Counted from the first letter of the stretch, positions 18,401 through 26,725 are shown. The stretch is 64,000 nucleotides of DNA from Lacinutrix venerupis (GCF_003663945.1 NZ_RCCH01000001.1:248001-312000), one strand, 5' to 3'. The notes: generated from the letters alone by a model not told the origin. Numbers and translations are program-made.

Positions 18401-18701
18401 TCATTTTTTTGAAAAAGGACTTATTAAACACGGTAATTTATCGAGTAAACCTGAAAGTAGTACTTTAAAAATAATTATTCCATTGATAGAGTCTGATGAC
18501 AATTTTTCAATATTTTTAGATAATTATGAAGATTTAATTGAAATTATTAATTCATCCAAGGAACATAAAGAATCAGCAATTGGAGAGCTTCAATTGAAAT
18601 TTAATACTGAAAAATATCAGGAAGATGAAAGAATGCTCAAAATTTCTAAAATATTAAATCTTGAAGTACAAGATGAACAGTCTGAAGGAGATAAAAACTA
18701 A
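15423..18701 (+). CDS. KAP family P-loop NTPase with inserted transmembrane pair
   Basis: 1092 residues from ATG; a TTG codon lies directly before it, but ATG is the simpler start. Walker A is 'GEWGSGKS' at 50-57 (Lys56). Two hydrophobic helices follow at about 134-152 and 171-192. Walker B is 'LILVFDNLDRL' at 265-275 (Asp270), then 'TIKPRQIINYVNNL' about 100 residues later. Transmembrane helices inserted between Walker A and B are the hallmark of the KAP group, named for Kidins220/ARMS and PifA, the F-plasmid phage T7 exclusion protein. The C-terminal 700 residues are mostly helical, charged and unrecognised. It is the only gene between two 50-bp direct repeats, with no nuclease, toxin or transposase beside it. 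Membrane-linked phage defence is the favoured role by family, but unproven. Confidence 0.88.
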   Translation: MTKSDYPKFLSKIAKGEDKFEGGSQDNLAKVISKVIKEDKIEKKVIGLEGEWGSGKSNLIKIIQTELGSNYHTFIFDSWGSQEDLTRKSFLEQLINELFSKEFLTEKEKWKDLKNRLLSNTSTTHTQKFPQIKPYWLIISFAILLFTILSSSYENILTDYDIWKSVNFGIWKPILWIYLLPVVLFIWGFCLSRKEYKIERGRNEKKDVIDRDTKWVTLGKMFYWFNGSEINSEEVQNIIEDEPSVKQFREYFTNIESEIKSKGKLILVFDNLDRLDNDKIKSLWSSIHTFFAEDNYNFESWVIIPYDKAKLEEHLENGYHGFISKTFSVNFRITPPVVTQWESFLNYNIDEAFGKKLISKDEKEYVIKLFDILSSHDTIKPRQIINYVNNLVAMYKEWEDDIIEGNIKFRYVSLFILTKDKILEKTNEAILNRSYLGNAEVLFDDDENLDTSISMLTFGVKKELADEVLLDRQLKTALREGKDDIIKSSLKHRAFQKYFLQANSSISLNEKFRGLVRVYEVIKDTFSKNMMDTFWKDFGKGLIHVEGQFTEFNDNHKAILKNTNKIISKDIIKKIIRKLQENFNENKVQEKYSEQLLVIENYIKLEKIDLDLFSLIPKVNFNPDSYLNFIYEVKNDYKKYKISCKEKDCIDSFFDDSNVLDIDKTDARLEELNILNSEYNFDRITDAINTKIKTVAYNDKVNFLKFINILKTLEKKPLKLKLAAAFYNQLSSARINEDEIYIDAYCIAISDFQTAHNNSGNFQNSLRSLNEEQINKISNKIEVYNTYGSLLKLIITNNTANGFPKLKDVIYNITINSYGTSTLNLDWALKNFNNIANKVFADDEEKVNRFIEKLSTWHMYFETSPDLITEGFFKHLNRQELKLIELVSKESLNYFTALSKEEILDAFKSSNKNFKIFSVLLQNDLIDKFSNAFYSTYDDYMKDIALEKESIPADVGFWDELIESLNGNKLRSTYTSIRDIFINERGEVKESELHFFEKGLIKHGNLSSKPESSTLKIIIPLIESDDNFSIFLDNYEDLIEIINSSKEHKESAIGELQLKFNTEKYQEDERMLKISKILNLEVQDEQSEGDKN

Positions 18702-18707
18702 TATGCC

Positions 18708-18727
18708 TAATATTATGTAAAATAGAA
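18708..18727. repeat. 20-bp direct repeat, first copy
   Basis: TAATATTATGTAAAATAGAA begins 7 bp after the KAP stop codon and recurs exactly at 19397-19416, directly after the right copy of the 50-bp repeat. Confidence 0.9.
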
Positions 18728-19290
18728 TATTGATGTTAAACTTGGCCTCATAAAATTTTGGCTAAAACAATAGGTGAATTGAGCGTCCATATTTTAGGGG
18801 TTTAGCAATACAGTTTCTTAATAATTTCAATTATACAAGGGATTTCAAAGCAATCTTGATATGTTCCAATGTTTCCTAAAATATAGCGAATGAGACGTTA
18901 ATTGTTTCCAAAATTATATGCAGCCTTGAATTTTTGTTTCTTTTGTTTCAAGACAAAAGATAATTAAACATTAAAAAAGGATTAATTGAAGTTCTACATA
19001 TAACAAGTGCATAGAATTTTATTTTTCTTAAAATTTATGCTCTTGTGGCAATCCACGAGAATCGTCTAAAATTTTTTATTACGTACATTTTATCGAATAC
19101 GCGATTTTTAAAACAGCGTAAAAAGGTTAGCTTTTATTTTGGCGTTGGCAAGCGTTGGATAATTGTGTGTAAAATAAATTGCCAGAGCAATTTGATTTTA
19201 TAAAACAATCGAGCGCTTAATAGCGGCTATTTTCCATAGCGACTAATTATAGCTACACATCTAAATTTTTCTAACGAAGCCACAATTAGC

Positions 19291-19346
19291 TTGACATAAT
19301 TACTATAGATATAAGTCTAAAGACGTTATATCTGTAATTATGTCAA
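19291..19346. repeat. 56-bp palindrome abutting the right direct repeat
   Basis: The left arm 19291-19314 pairs with the right arm 19326-19346 over 21 bp, with only a 3-nt bulge in the left arm. The 11-nt loop contains a further GTCT/AGAC pairing. It ends at the base before the right 50-bp repeat begins. No T-run follows, so it is not an ordinary terminator; a recombination or repeat-element hairpin is more likely. Confidence 0.8.
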
Positions 19347-19396
19347 ATATCGCCAAAATGCGCTATTACGCTAATTGTTATAAAATGTACTATAAT
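19347..19396. repeat. 50-bp direct repeat, right copy
   Basis: It matches 15045-15094 with three mismatches; the last 42 bases are identical. It is directly preceded by the 56-bp palindrome and directly followed by the second 20-bp repeat. Confidence 0.95.
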
Positions 19397-19416
19397 TAAT
19401 ATTATGTAAAATAGAA
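19397..19416. repeat. 20-bp direct repeat, second copy
   Basis: Identical to 18708-18727 and contiguous with the right 50-bp repeat. At the left copy of the 50-bp repeat this 20-mer is absent and different DNA follows. Confidence 0.9.
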
Positions 19417-19564
19417 AACTTTAACACTCACTCTATTTAATTATACTATAACGATTTGCTGTATTTTATAATATTTAGTTTTTAGATAAAAAACATAAAA
19501 TTTAATGCTTCTTGTAATTTTAATATTCTGTACAATCTTATATAAATTTTAAAATACGCGATTC

Positions 19565-20833
19565 TCAGAGATTACGTTTTTTTAATTCTACTTTAGCAAT
19601 ATCTTTTAAAACCCAATTTAAAACGTCGTCCTTATTATTTTTATAACTATTCCATTTTAAATTAATGTAAACATCTGGTTGCAAACCATTAGTATTTGCA
19701 TCTTGAAAACGAAATTTACGTTTTGAGTATGTTATTAATAATTTAGAATTTGGTAAACTAAATTGTCCCAAATCTTGATAACCATTAGGATTAGATCCTG
19801 TTGGTTCTCCTACCAATTTAGCGTGTAATATTTGCTTAAAATGTATAGCATTTACCATTGCCGCCGAATATGTTTTTCTATTAATTAAAACATACACATT
19901 AGATTGCCAATTAATAGAATTACAAGCGTTTAAATAATTTGCAAGTATTAAACCTTTAAAAAAATCGCCACCATAATTGTCTCGTAAATCTATAATTAAA
20001 TGCTTAGACTTGTTGGTTTCTATAACATTATAAATTTGTTTTGAGAAATTTGTAATATCATCTTTTAACGGATACGTATTAAAATTTATATAAACCGTTT
20101 TAGAATTATTTAACGTTGTAAACCAAAAATTCTTATTTTTTTCATCCTTTGATACAGCGATACTTGAATGCGTGTTTTTTATTTTTTTATAATTAATTTT
20201 AGTTAAAGCATCTTTGCTATAAGCTTTAAGTATAATAGACATATCTATTCCTTGCTCATCTTTAAAAGTAAACTCTACATTTTGTGTATTTGTTATAATA
20301 TGTAAAGCTTTTAGTATTTCCGAAATAACCATATAACTGCAAGTTCTATCCATTAAAGAGTAATTATTTTCTGTAAATGGAGTTAATTTTGAGACTTTTT
20401 TATAAATCTCTTCTACAGGAATACCATTAATACTTTTTAATGTTTTACCAAGGCATTGTTGATGCTTACTGGCAATACTAACAACTTTTAATTGTCCATC
20501 TAAATTTATAAGCTCTAAAGGATATTTATTAAGTTCTTTATTCCATAAAGGCACCGAAGTATGGCCATCTCCTGCTCCTGCTCCAATTTTTTGAGTAATA
20601 CGCATGAGCTCTACTATAATTTGAAAGTTGTTTAACGTAGATAGTTTATGCTTTAAAGTTTTAATTTCAGTATTAAATTCTTTTTTTGAAATGGTATGGT
20701 AAAGGTTTATGTGCTTATCTTCTAACGTATTTTTATAATATTCTATATCTTCTAGCCATTCCTTTTTGTTTTGAGCATAAGAAAAACCATTAAAAATGAA
20801 TAGGCAAAAAACTGAAATTAGTATTGGTTTCAT
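19565..20833 (-). CDS. S41 family (tail-specific protease-like) exported peptidase
   Basis: 422 residues from the Met that starts a clean signal peptide ('MKPILISVFCLFIFNGFSYA'). A start 12 bp upstream is possible but would overlap the preceding gene. The S41 core is visible: 'LIIDLRDNYGGD' at about 279-290, then 'NRKTYSAAMVNA' with the likely catalytic Ser323, then 'LVGEPTGSNPNGYQD'. An N-terminal 'GAGAGDGHTSVPL' resembles the S41 helper region. It is predicted to be periplasmic or surface exposed. It starts one base after the stop of the serine hydrolase gene, so the pair is an operon. The substrate is unknown; many Bacteroidota S41 paralogues lack a PDZ domain, as here. Confidence 0.85.
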   Translation of the reverse strand: MKPILISVFCLFIFNGFSYAQNKKEWLEDIEYYKNTLEDKHINLYHTISKKEFNTEIKTLKHKLSTLNNFQIIVELMRITQKIGAGAGDGHTSVPLWNKELNKYPLELINLDGQLKVVSIASKHQQCLGKTLKSINGIPVEEIYKKVSKLTPFTENNYSLMDRTCSYMVISEILKALHIITNTQNVEFTFKDEQGIDMSIILKAYSKDALTKINYKKIKNTHSSIAVSKDEKNKNFWFTTLNNSKTVYINFNTYPLKDDITNFSKQIYNVIETNKSKHLIIDLRDNYGGDFFKGLILANYLNACNSINWQSNVYVLINRKTYSAAMVNAIHFKQILHAKLVGEPTGSNPNGYQDLGQFSLPNSKLLITYSKRKFRFQDANTNGLQPDVYINLKWNSYKNNKDDVLNWVLKDIAKVELKKRNL

Positions 20834-20834
20834 T

Positions 20835-21938
20835 TTATTTTGCACTTTTAATTATTTCATTTACAAACTTATAAGTGTTAAAATAAGGAGTTGCTTGACT
20901 AATACTATACGAGAGTGTTGTTTTTGTTTTAGGAGAATAACCTATAAAAGTACCATAAAACCCAAAATGACCGTAAAAGGTATCTTTGTTTACCACAAAC
21001 TCATAAACACCTAAGCCGTATCTACTTTCGTTTTCTTTGGTAAATTTTACGTCAATTATTTTTTGTAAAGATTTTTGGTTTATTAATTTAAAATGAAACA
21101 GACCTTGTATAAATGTTGCCATATCTAAATTTGTAGATACTAATCCGCCACCAGCCCAATCAAAAGACGTATTAATTTTAGAAAAGTTAATATTACTTAT
21201 ATATTGATGTATTACTTCTTTTTTATGAGTTGGTTTTTCGTAAAATTCAAAATAAGTATCCTTCATATTTAAAGGTGCTATTATTCTATTTCTTATGGAT
21301 TGTGCAAGTGTTGTATTGTCTAGTTTTTCTATAATTAAACCAAGTAAAACATAGTTTATGTCTGAGTAATGCCAACCTTGATTAGGTTTAAAATGTGGCT
21401 CTTTATTTAAGTTATATTTATAATACAACTCTATAATTTTTTTTGGTGAATATTGTGTATTTGGATGTTGAGTGATTTCTAAAAAAAAGGCCTCTTTCCT
21501 ATCGGTAAAAATATCTGCTAATCCAGAACGATGAGATAAAAGTTGTTTAATAGTAATATGCTTGGCAAAATGCTTATTATTAAAAATATGAAAATCTTTA
21601 AATTTAAGATATTCTATATCTTGTAAATATTGAAACGCGTTATCTGTTATATTAAGTTTTCCTTCTTCTTCAAGTTGTAAAATAATAGTTGAAACAAACA
21701 TTTTAGTACTGCTTGCTATTTTATAAGCACTATGTTTTGAAACAGTATCCTTGTTTTTATCTACCAAACCAAAACCTTCGTTATAACGATAGTTTTCATT
21801 TTCGAAATAAAACAAAATACTGTGTAATGGTTCTTGTAAATTATGGTTTATTTTACTTTCTATCATTTTGTTTATAGTGTCTGTTTGTGCACTTGCTAAA
21901 GTTGATAAAAAGCATAAGATTAGTATAAGTCGTCTCAT
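20835..21938 (-). CDS. Exported serine hydrolase, beta-lactamase class C/PBP-like
   Basis: 367 residues with a signal peptide ('MRRLILILCFLSTLASAQ'). The SxxK motif is S76-S-T-K79. The second motif is 'HYSDINYVLLG', with Asp in place of the usual Asn of YxN. 'HFGFYG' stands for the third HxG motif. The family includes esterases, D-aminopeptidases and class C beta-lactamases, so antibiotic resistance should not be assumed. It is the first gene of a two-gene unit with the S41 peptidase, and one of three such hydrolases within 8 kb. Confidence 0.85.
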   Translation of the reverse strand: MRRLILILCFLSTLASAQTDTINKMIESKINHNLQEPLHSILFYFENENYRYNEGFGLVDKNKDTVSKHSAYKIASSTKMFVSTIILQLEEEGKLNITDNAFQYLQDIEYLKFKDFHIFNNKHFAKHITIKQLLSHRSGLADIFTDRKEAFFLEITQHPNTQYSPKKIIELYYKYNLNKEPHFKPNQGWHYSDINYVLLGLIIEKLDNTTLAQSIRNRIIAPLNMKDTYFEFYEKPTHKKEVIHQYISNINFSKINTSFDWAGGGLVSTNLDMATFIQGLFHFKLINQKSLQKIIDVKFTKENESRYGLGVYEFVVNKDTFYGHFGFYGTFIGYSPKTKTTLSYSISQATPYFNTYKFVNEIIKSAK

Positions 21939-22004
21939 AATTTGTTTAATTTTTTAAGTGTAATTATCCAAAAATAAATACAGTACTAGCAGTTTAATTC
22001 TAAA

Positions 22005-22871
22005 CTATTGGTTTATATTTTCTCTAAAGAAATGGTACAATCGTTTAGATCCAAAACGTGGCGCAATATTATCTTCTGCCATTAAAGTTAAAAAGAATTC
22101 TATTGGTCCATAAAATTTAGACGATGTAAAATTTCGTAAACTCCATAATATAAATCGCCTTATATAATGCGGTAAATGGATTATTTTATTTGGTTTTTGT
22201 AAAGCATCTAAAGCCATTTCTCCTATTTCATTTAATGTTAAAATGTCTGGTCCACCTACCGTAATTTCTGTAGTTGTGCTTTTAATAGATTGCAAGCAAA
22301 CAATAGCTAAATCTTGACCATGTATAGGATTTAACTTTTGTTCTCCATTTCCAAAAAGATAGATTTTCCCTTTTTTAGCCATGTTTAAAAAATCTTTCAT
22401 ATCAGAAAAAAAACCATTTGGACGAATTATAGCATATTCCAATCCGGACGTTTTTAATGCATCTACAAATTTTTCTTTTGCTTCAAATATTTTAAGATAT
22501 CTGTATTTATCTCCATGTATTGCCGATATATAAATAAACTTTTTAACACCTGCTCTTTTAGCTTCGTTTAAAAGGTTAAGGTTTGCTTGATAATCTACAT
22601 CAATATAAGTTAATCTATCTTTTTGCCTAGTAATACCAACAGTTGAAATTACTGTTCCTACATTTTCACAAATACCATATAACGTTTTTGGCTTTGTTAC
22701 TTCAGCTTCTATAATTTCTACCGTTTTACTTTTTAAATGTGTTAACTTTTTAGTTGTTCTTGCTATTAGTTTTGTTTTAAAATTATCTTCAACCAGTGCT
22801 TTTGCAATATAACTTCCTAAATATCCAGTAGCTCCAGCTAATAAAACAGTTTGTGAAATAGATTTTTCCAT
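22005..22871 (-). CDS. SDR/NmrA-like NAD(P)-binding oxidoreductase
   Basis: 288 residues. The N-terminal Rossmann motif 'LLAGATGYLGSYIA' (about 10-23) has the GxxGxxG spacing of extended or atypical SDRs. 'FIYISAIHGDKYRYLKIFEAKE' places Ser near 116 and a YxxxK-like 'YLKIFEAKE'. 'LEYAIIRPNGFFSD' is the usual downstream strand. The C-terminal helix region is divergent. Related proteins act as NAD(P)H-dependent reductases, redox sensors or quinone-reductase-like enzymes; I cannot choose between them. It lies 30 bp downstream of the exported hypothetical protein gene at 22902, so co-transcription is likely. Confidence 0.8.
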   Translation of the reverse strand: MEKSISQTVLLAGATGYLGSYIAKALVEDNFKTKLIARTTKKLTHLKSKTVEIIEAEVTKPKTLYGICENVGTVISTVGITRQKDRLTYIDVDYQANLNLLNEAKRAGVKKFIYISAIHGDKYRYLKIFEAKEKFVDALKTSGLEYAIIRPNGFFSDMKDFLNMAKKGKIYLFGNGEQKLNPIHGQDLAIVCLQSIKSTTTEITVGGPDILTLNEIGEMALDALQKPNKIIHLPHYIRRFILWSLRNFTSSKFYGPIEFFLTLMAEDNIAPRFGSKRLYHFFRENINQ

Positions 22872-22901
22872 TTTTTTAAGTTTTAAACGCTATGTTGTTT
22901 T

Positions 22902-23543
22902 TTAAAACTTTATGCCTAAATAAAGGTTAGGTTCAAATAAAAAATAAGAATCCCACTTGTTATCTAATTGTTTAAATGCATCTGGTGTATTAGTATCAAT
23001 CATCCAATTTTGACAATGAAACTGAGGTTCTATAAAGAATTGTTTCTTTTTTCCAAAAGCAAAATGATAACCTACATGATAAGATGTATAAAGCTTAAAA
23101 CCATTTGCTATTTTTTTGTTGTTAAGATCTAAATAGGTTTTGTATTGCGGCAATACTTCAACCGAAGCAAATAGTCCTTTCCAAAGCATACGTTGGTAAG
23201 ATACACCTATACCTATTTCTCTTAGATAACCTGGATAAAACTCAGTTTTAGAATCTATTTTGTTAGTAAGGTCATCCCACCATTGAATTCCCATAGGTTG
23301 AAACAATCTCCATGTAGCGAACTTTACACCTATAATATTTTTAGCATCTAGTTCTTTTTTTAAATGAAATTCTATATGTTGCGTATTAGTTCTTTCTCCT
23401 CCTTTACCAATGTTGCCTAAGATAATTGCAGGAAAACTAAACCTGTATTTTAAACTAGTGTTAGCTTGTGATGCCCTTAAATTTTCTTGTGCAAAAACAC
23501 TAAATGTGCATAATGCTAAGCAGATGATTAATAATTTTTTCAT
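22902..23543 (-). CDS. Exported hypothetical protein, possible outer-membrane barrel
   Basis: 213 residues. A signal peptide ('MKKLLIICLALCTFSVFAQ') is followed by about 190 residues rich in alternating aromatic and polar residues (for example 'YKTYLDLNNKK' and 'YTSYHVGYHFAFGKKKQFF'). It ends in Phe ('LYLGIKF'), a common C-terminal signature of outer-membrane beta-barrels. I recognise no named family. It is likely co-transcribed with the downstream SDR gene (30-bp gap). An 8-stranded barrel is inferred. Confidence 0.6.
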   Translation of the reverse strand: MKKLLIICLALCTFSVFAQENLRASQANTSLKYRFSFPAIILGNIGKGGERTNTQHIEFHLKKELDAKNIIGVKFATWRLFQPMGIQWWDDLTNKIDSKTEFYPGYLREIGIGVSYQRMLWKGLFASVEVLPQYKTYLDLNNKKIANGFKLYTSYHVGYHFAFGKKKQFFIEPQFHCQNWMIDTNTPDAFKQLDNKWDSYFLFEPNLYLGIKF

Positions 23544-23600
23544 TTTTAATAAGTATTTGATAGTTCGTTTTTTTGATTGATGTTACCTTTTAAAGATTTT

Positions 23601-24725
23601 TTACTTAAACTCGTTTATTAACAGCTGTTCAATAATTGTATTACGTTGCAATCCTGTGTCATCTTGTTGATTGCTTAACAATACTATTGTAGCCTCGTAT
23701 TCTGGTATAAAACCTATCATACTCCAATAGCCATCAATATCACCGCCATGCCAATAAAGTGTGGTGTTTCCTTCTTGCGTGGTAAACCAGCCTAAACCAA
23801 AATCTACATAACCACTAGGCACATTTTGAGCAAATATTTCGGCTTTTTCAGTGTCTGTAAACCAATTTGTTTTTACGGCATTGGTCCAAGTTTCCATGTC
23901 TTTTGGTGTGCTACTAAAATCTCCAGCACCAAAAGCTATGTTTATTGGATAAGTGCTATTAACGCTTCCATTATTATAACCTTGAGCGTGCGTATTAACG
24001 TCAATAACACTTGTACCTTTATTAGTATCTGTCATTAATAATGAATTAAAAATATTTTGCTGAATATAATCGTGGTAAGACATTTGAGCTAGTTCTTGCA
24101 CTAGTAAAGCTGCGATGAGAAAATTTGAATTGCTATATTGTTTATTAGAACCAGGTGAGAAATTGAGACCGGTTTCTAGAATTAATGCTATAATAACTTC
24201 ATAAATATCTTCTTCGTCTAATGTTTCTCCTTGGTTATATGCCTCTTCAACCACAAATTGATAATCTGGAATACCAGATTGATGCGATAATAATTGAGCT
24301 ATTGTAATTTCGTTTCCGTTTGGAAATTCGGTATCAAATTCGCTTAAAGTTTGATTTAAACTGCTTATTAAGCCATCTCGTTTTAGTTGCATTATTGCAG
24401 CTGCGGTTAAAGTTTTTGTAACAGAACCTATGCGATAAGCAACATCGTAACCTTGAGGCATTGCTGTACTATTATTTGCTAGTCCAAATCCTTTACGGAC
24501 TAAATCATTTCCGTTTTTAGTTACAATAGCATAACCTTTAAAATCGATGCTATTTAGTAAATTTTCAACAGTCGAATAGTTTATTGTTGATGAGATATCA
24601 TCATCATTTGAGCAAGATGACATAAAAGTTAACATGCATAGAGAAAGTACTATTATAAAGCGATTTACTATTCTCCTTTTTAGAAACGTTTTTTCCTTTT
24701 TTAATGTTTGATTTAATGATTTCAT
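23601..24725 (-). CDS. Serine hydrolase lipoprotein, beta-lactamase class C/PBP-like
   Basis: 374 residues. A long basic N-terminus and hydrophobic stretch end in a lipobox with Cys38 ('FMSSCSNDDD'). The acidic tail after the Cys fits the Bacteroidota lipoprotein export signal for the cell surface. Catalytic motifs are S101-V-T-K104, 'YSNSNFLIAALL' (YxN) and 'WHGGDIDGYW' (HxG), all intact. The protein is probably an esterase or peptidase acting on D-amino-acid or ester substrates at the outer membrane. Its own promoter region (about 200 bp upstream) separates it from the regulator gene at 24923. Confidence 0.87.
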   Translation of the reverse strand: MKSLNQTLKKEKTFLKRRIVNRFIIVLSLCMLTFMSSCSNDDDISSTINYSTVENLLNSIDFKGYAIVTKNGNDLVRKGFGLANNSTAMPQGYDVAYRIGSVTKTLTAAAIMQLKRDGLISSLNQTLSEFDTEFPNGNEITIAQLLSHQSGIPDYQFVVEEAYNQGETLDEEDIYEVIIALILETGLNFSPGSNKQYSNSNFLIAALLVQELAQMSYHDYIQQNIFNSLLMTDTNKGTSVIDVNTHAQGYNNGSVNSTYPINIAFGAGDFSSTPKDMETWTNAVKTNWFTDTEKAEIFAQNVPSGYVDFGLGWFTTQEGNTTLYWHGGDIDGYWSMIGFIPEYEATIVLLSNQQDDTGLQRNTIIEQLLINEFK

Positions 24726-24922
24726 TATTGGTTAGTTTTAAAATGGATTAATATTGTTTTGATAGTGCAAATTTGAAGCATAAGGTGTCACCAATCGTCT
24801 TAAATTATAATTTAGAACGTTTGGAATTATAACATTAACTATCTCATTTCCATTTAAAAATGTAAATACTAACTGTTTTTAGAAGATAATATGGAGTGTT
24901 TTAAATAAAGAAAAAACAAGTG

Positions 24923-26725
24923 CTATAACAAAGAGCTTTTATTAATTTTTACCCATTGACTAGGTGTAATACCTTCGTTTTTTTTGAAGTAAGTATTAAA
25001 TACACTTTTAGAATTAAATCCACTGTCATAAGCCAAACCTAAAATAGTAATGTGATTAAATTTTGGATTTAATGCAATAGTTTTAAAATGATTAATACGG
25101 TATTGGTTTACAAAATCATTAAAGTTTTTTTTAAAGCTAGAATTAAGTAACCATGACATTTGGTTAGCGTTAATGTCTATTTTTTGAGCCAGTATACGTA
25201 ACGATAAATCTGAATTTAAAAACAACTGCTCTTCTTCTATTACTTTTATTAACAGTACTTTATATTGCTTTTCTTGAGCTTTAGAAAAGAGTTGTTTAAC
25301 AATAGCTTCTTTTTTAGAGATATGCGAGTTAGAGCGTTCGAAAATGATTTGTAAATACTCATTAAACCTATCGAACTTTTGCAACGCCAATAATAAAGGA
25401 TCTACTTTTAATAATGTCATTAATGGCTCTTTATGCAAAATTCCTGTTTCAATAATATCCAGAGCTTTAGTATAACTGCCAATTAATGTATAAATGTAAA
25501 TTAAAAAAAAGCTTACTCGTTCACGACTTTCAGACTCCATTAAAAGCAATAATGCATTTATGTTAGCTTGAATTTTATCATTTTCTTGCTGTAAACAATA
25601 AGCTATAGTAGTCATTATTAAACGCTCTACTTTTGCTCCTTCAATTTCAGGAATATTATTGGCTACATTAATTATTTCTAACGGTTTATTTTGCAAGCTT
25701 AAAGCAAGTGCATAAATACCATAACCAACCATAAATTGATTATTTATTTCAAAACAACGATTAAAATATGTATTAATACCAGAAAAATCTTTGTTTACAT
25801 AGGCATTATAAGCCATGAAATAATTATTTAAATCATTTAATGGATCTAGACTATAAGCTTTTTTAATATGGTAATTAGCATCTGTAAGATTGCCTTCTAA
25901 AATTAAAGTGATAAAAAGTTTTTGATGCGCATCTGAATATCCAGGCTTTAACTCAAGTGCTTTTTGTAAATGTTGGCTTGCTGTTTTAAAATCCCATTTT
26001 TTATTTAAAGCATTCCATCCATAAGAATGATATACTTCTGGTAGATTTACATTTAATTGATGTGCTTTTTTAAGGTAATTTTCTCCTTTTTTAAAGGCAT
26101 CCTTTACAGGCATAAGTCCGCCGGCAGCCATACTATTATATGCATAATGTATGTTAATATAAGCTAAGGCAAAATTAGGAAACGCTTCTATTATATTTTT
26201 TAAAATAGAAATACCTTTTAAAATGGCTTGCTTGTTAAATTGTGCTGTTAATTTTTTAGCTTTTAAAAACTCTTGATACGCTTGTGTAGAAATGTTAGGA
26301 TGCTCTACCAATTGTTCTTTAACTTCAAAATGCCCAAAATTCTCTCTTATTTTATCGGCAATTAAAAGACTAATTTCATCTTGAAGTTCAAAAATATTTG
26401 AGAGTTCTCTATCAAAATTATTAGACCAAAAATGACTACCATCTGTAGTATTAATTAGTTGTGCAGTAATTCTAATTCTTTTTTTAAAAACTCTTATACT
26501 GCCTTCTAAAACTGTTGCTACTCCTAATTGATTCCCTATATGGCGAACATCTATATTTTTATTTTTAAAAGCAAAAGAAGAAGTTCTTGCAATAACTTTT
26601 AAGCCTTGAATAGAGGTTAATGCATTAATTATTTCTTCGGTAATACCATCGCAAAAATATTCGTTATCAATATTATTGCTCATATTGACAAAAGGTAATA
26701 CTGCTATGGATTTCTGGTTAATCAA
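24923..26725 (-). CDS. TolB-like/TPR/AraC-type transcriptional regulator
   Basis: 600 residues in three parts. Residues 5-120 form a TolB-N/CadC-associated domain ('SIAVLPFVNMS', 'YFCDGITEEIINALT', 'VLEGSIRVFKKRIRI', 'HFWSNNFDREL'). Residues about 145-430 are TPR repeats. Residues about 505-595 form an AraC-type double helix-turn-helix ('LAYDSGFNSKSVFNTYFKK'). There is no transmembrane segment, so it is cytosolic. The TolB-like domain is usually found with adenylate cyclases or CadC-type regulators. It sits in the middle of the serine-hydrolase cluster on the same strand and is the only regulator there, so control of the cluster is a fair inference. The inducer is unknown. Confidence 0.87.
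   Translation of the reverse strand: MINQKSIAVLPFVNMSNNIDNEYFCDGITEEIINALTSIQGLKVIARTSSFAFKNKNIDVRHIGNQLGVATVLEGSIRVFKKRIRITAQLINTTDGSHFWSNNFDRELSNIFELQDEISLLIADKIRENFGHFEVKEQLVEHPNISTQAYQEFLKAKKLTAQFNKQAILKGISILKNIIEAFPNFALAYINIHYAYNSMAAGGLMPVKDAFKKGENYLKKAHQLNVNLPEVYHSYGWNALNKKWDFKTASQHLQKALELKPGYSDAHQKLFITLILEGNLTDANYHIKKAYSLDPLNDLNNYFMAYNAYVNKDFSGINTYFNRCFEINNQFMVGYGIYALALSLQNKPLEIINVANNIPEIEGAKVERLIMTTIAYCLQQENDKIQANINALLLLMESESRERVSFFLIYIYTLIGSYTKALDIIETGILHKEPLMTLLKVDPLLLALQKFDRFNEYLQIIFERSNSHISKKEAIVKQLFSKAQEKQYKVLLIKVIEEEQLFLNSDLSLRILAQKIDINANQMSWLLNSSFKKNFNDFVNQYRINHFKTIALNPKFNHITILGLAYDSGFNSKSVFNTYFKKNEGITPSQWVKINKSSLL

Larger units (their letters stand above)
18702..19564. other. 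Gene-poor right flank of the KAP island
   Basis: About 860 bp in which every frame is broken by stops and no gene is supported. It holds a 20-bp direct repeat (18708-18727), a CTTTTGT/ACAAAAG inverted pair (18940-18959), a stretch reading ACATATAACAAGTGCATAG, a GC-richer hairpin (19042-19059), the 56-bp palindrome at 19291-19346, the right copy of the 50-bp repeat, and a second copy of the 20-bp repeat. It looks like layered remnants of mobile or repeat DNA. Confidence 0.6.

Noticed and set aside
15045-19396. CRISPR-like array from the repeated 50-mer
   Set aside because: Only two copies exist, 4.3 kb apart, with a gene between them; there is no regular spacing and no cas gene.
18702-19564. 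Possible insertion sequence in the gene-poor flank
   Set aside because: No transposase remnant could be read in any frame and no matching terminal inverted repeats bound the region; only short repeats and palindromes are supported.
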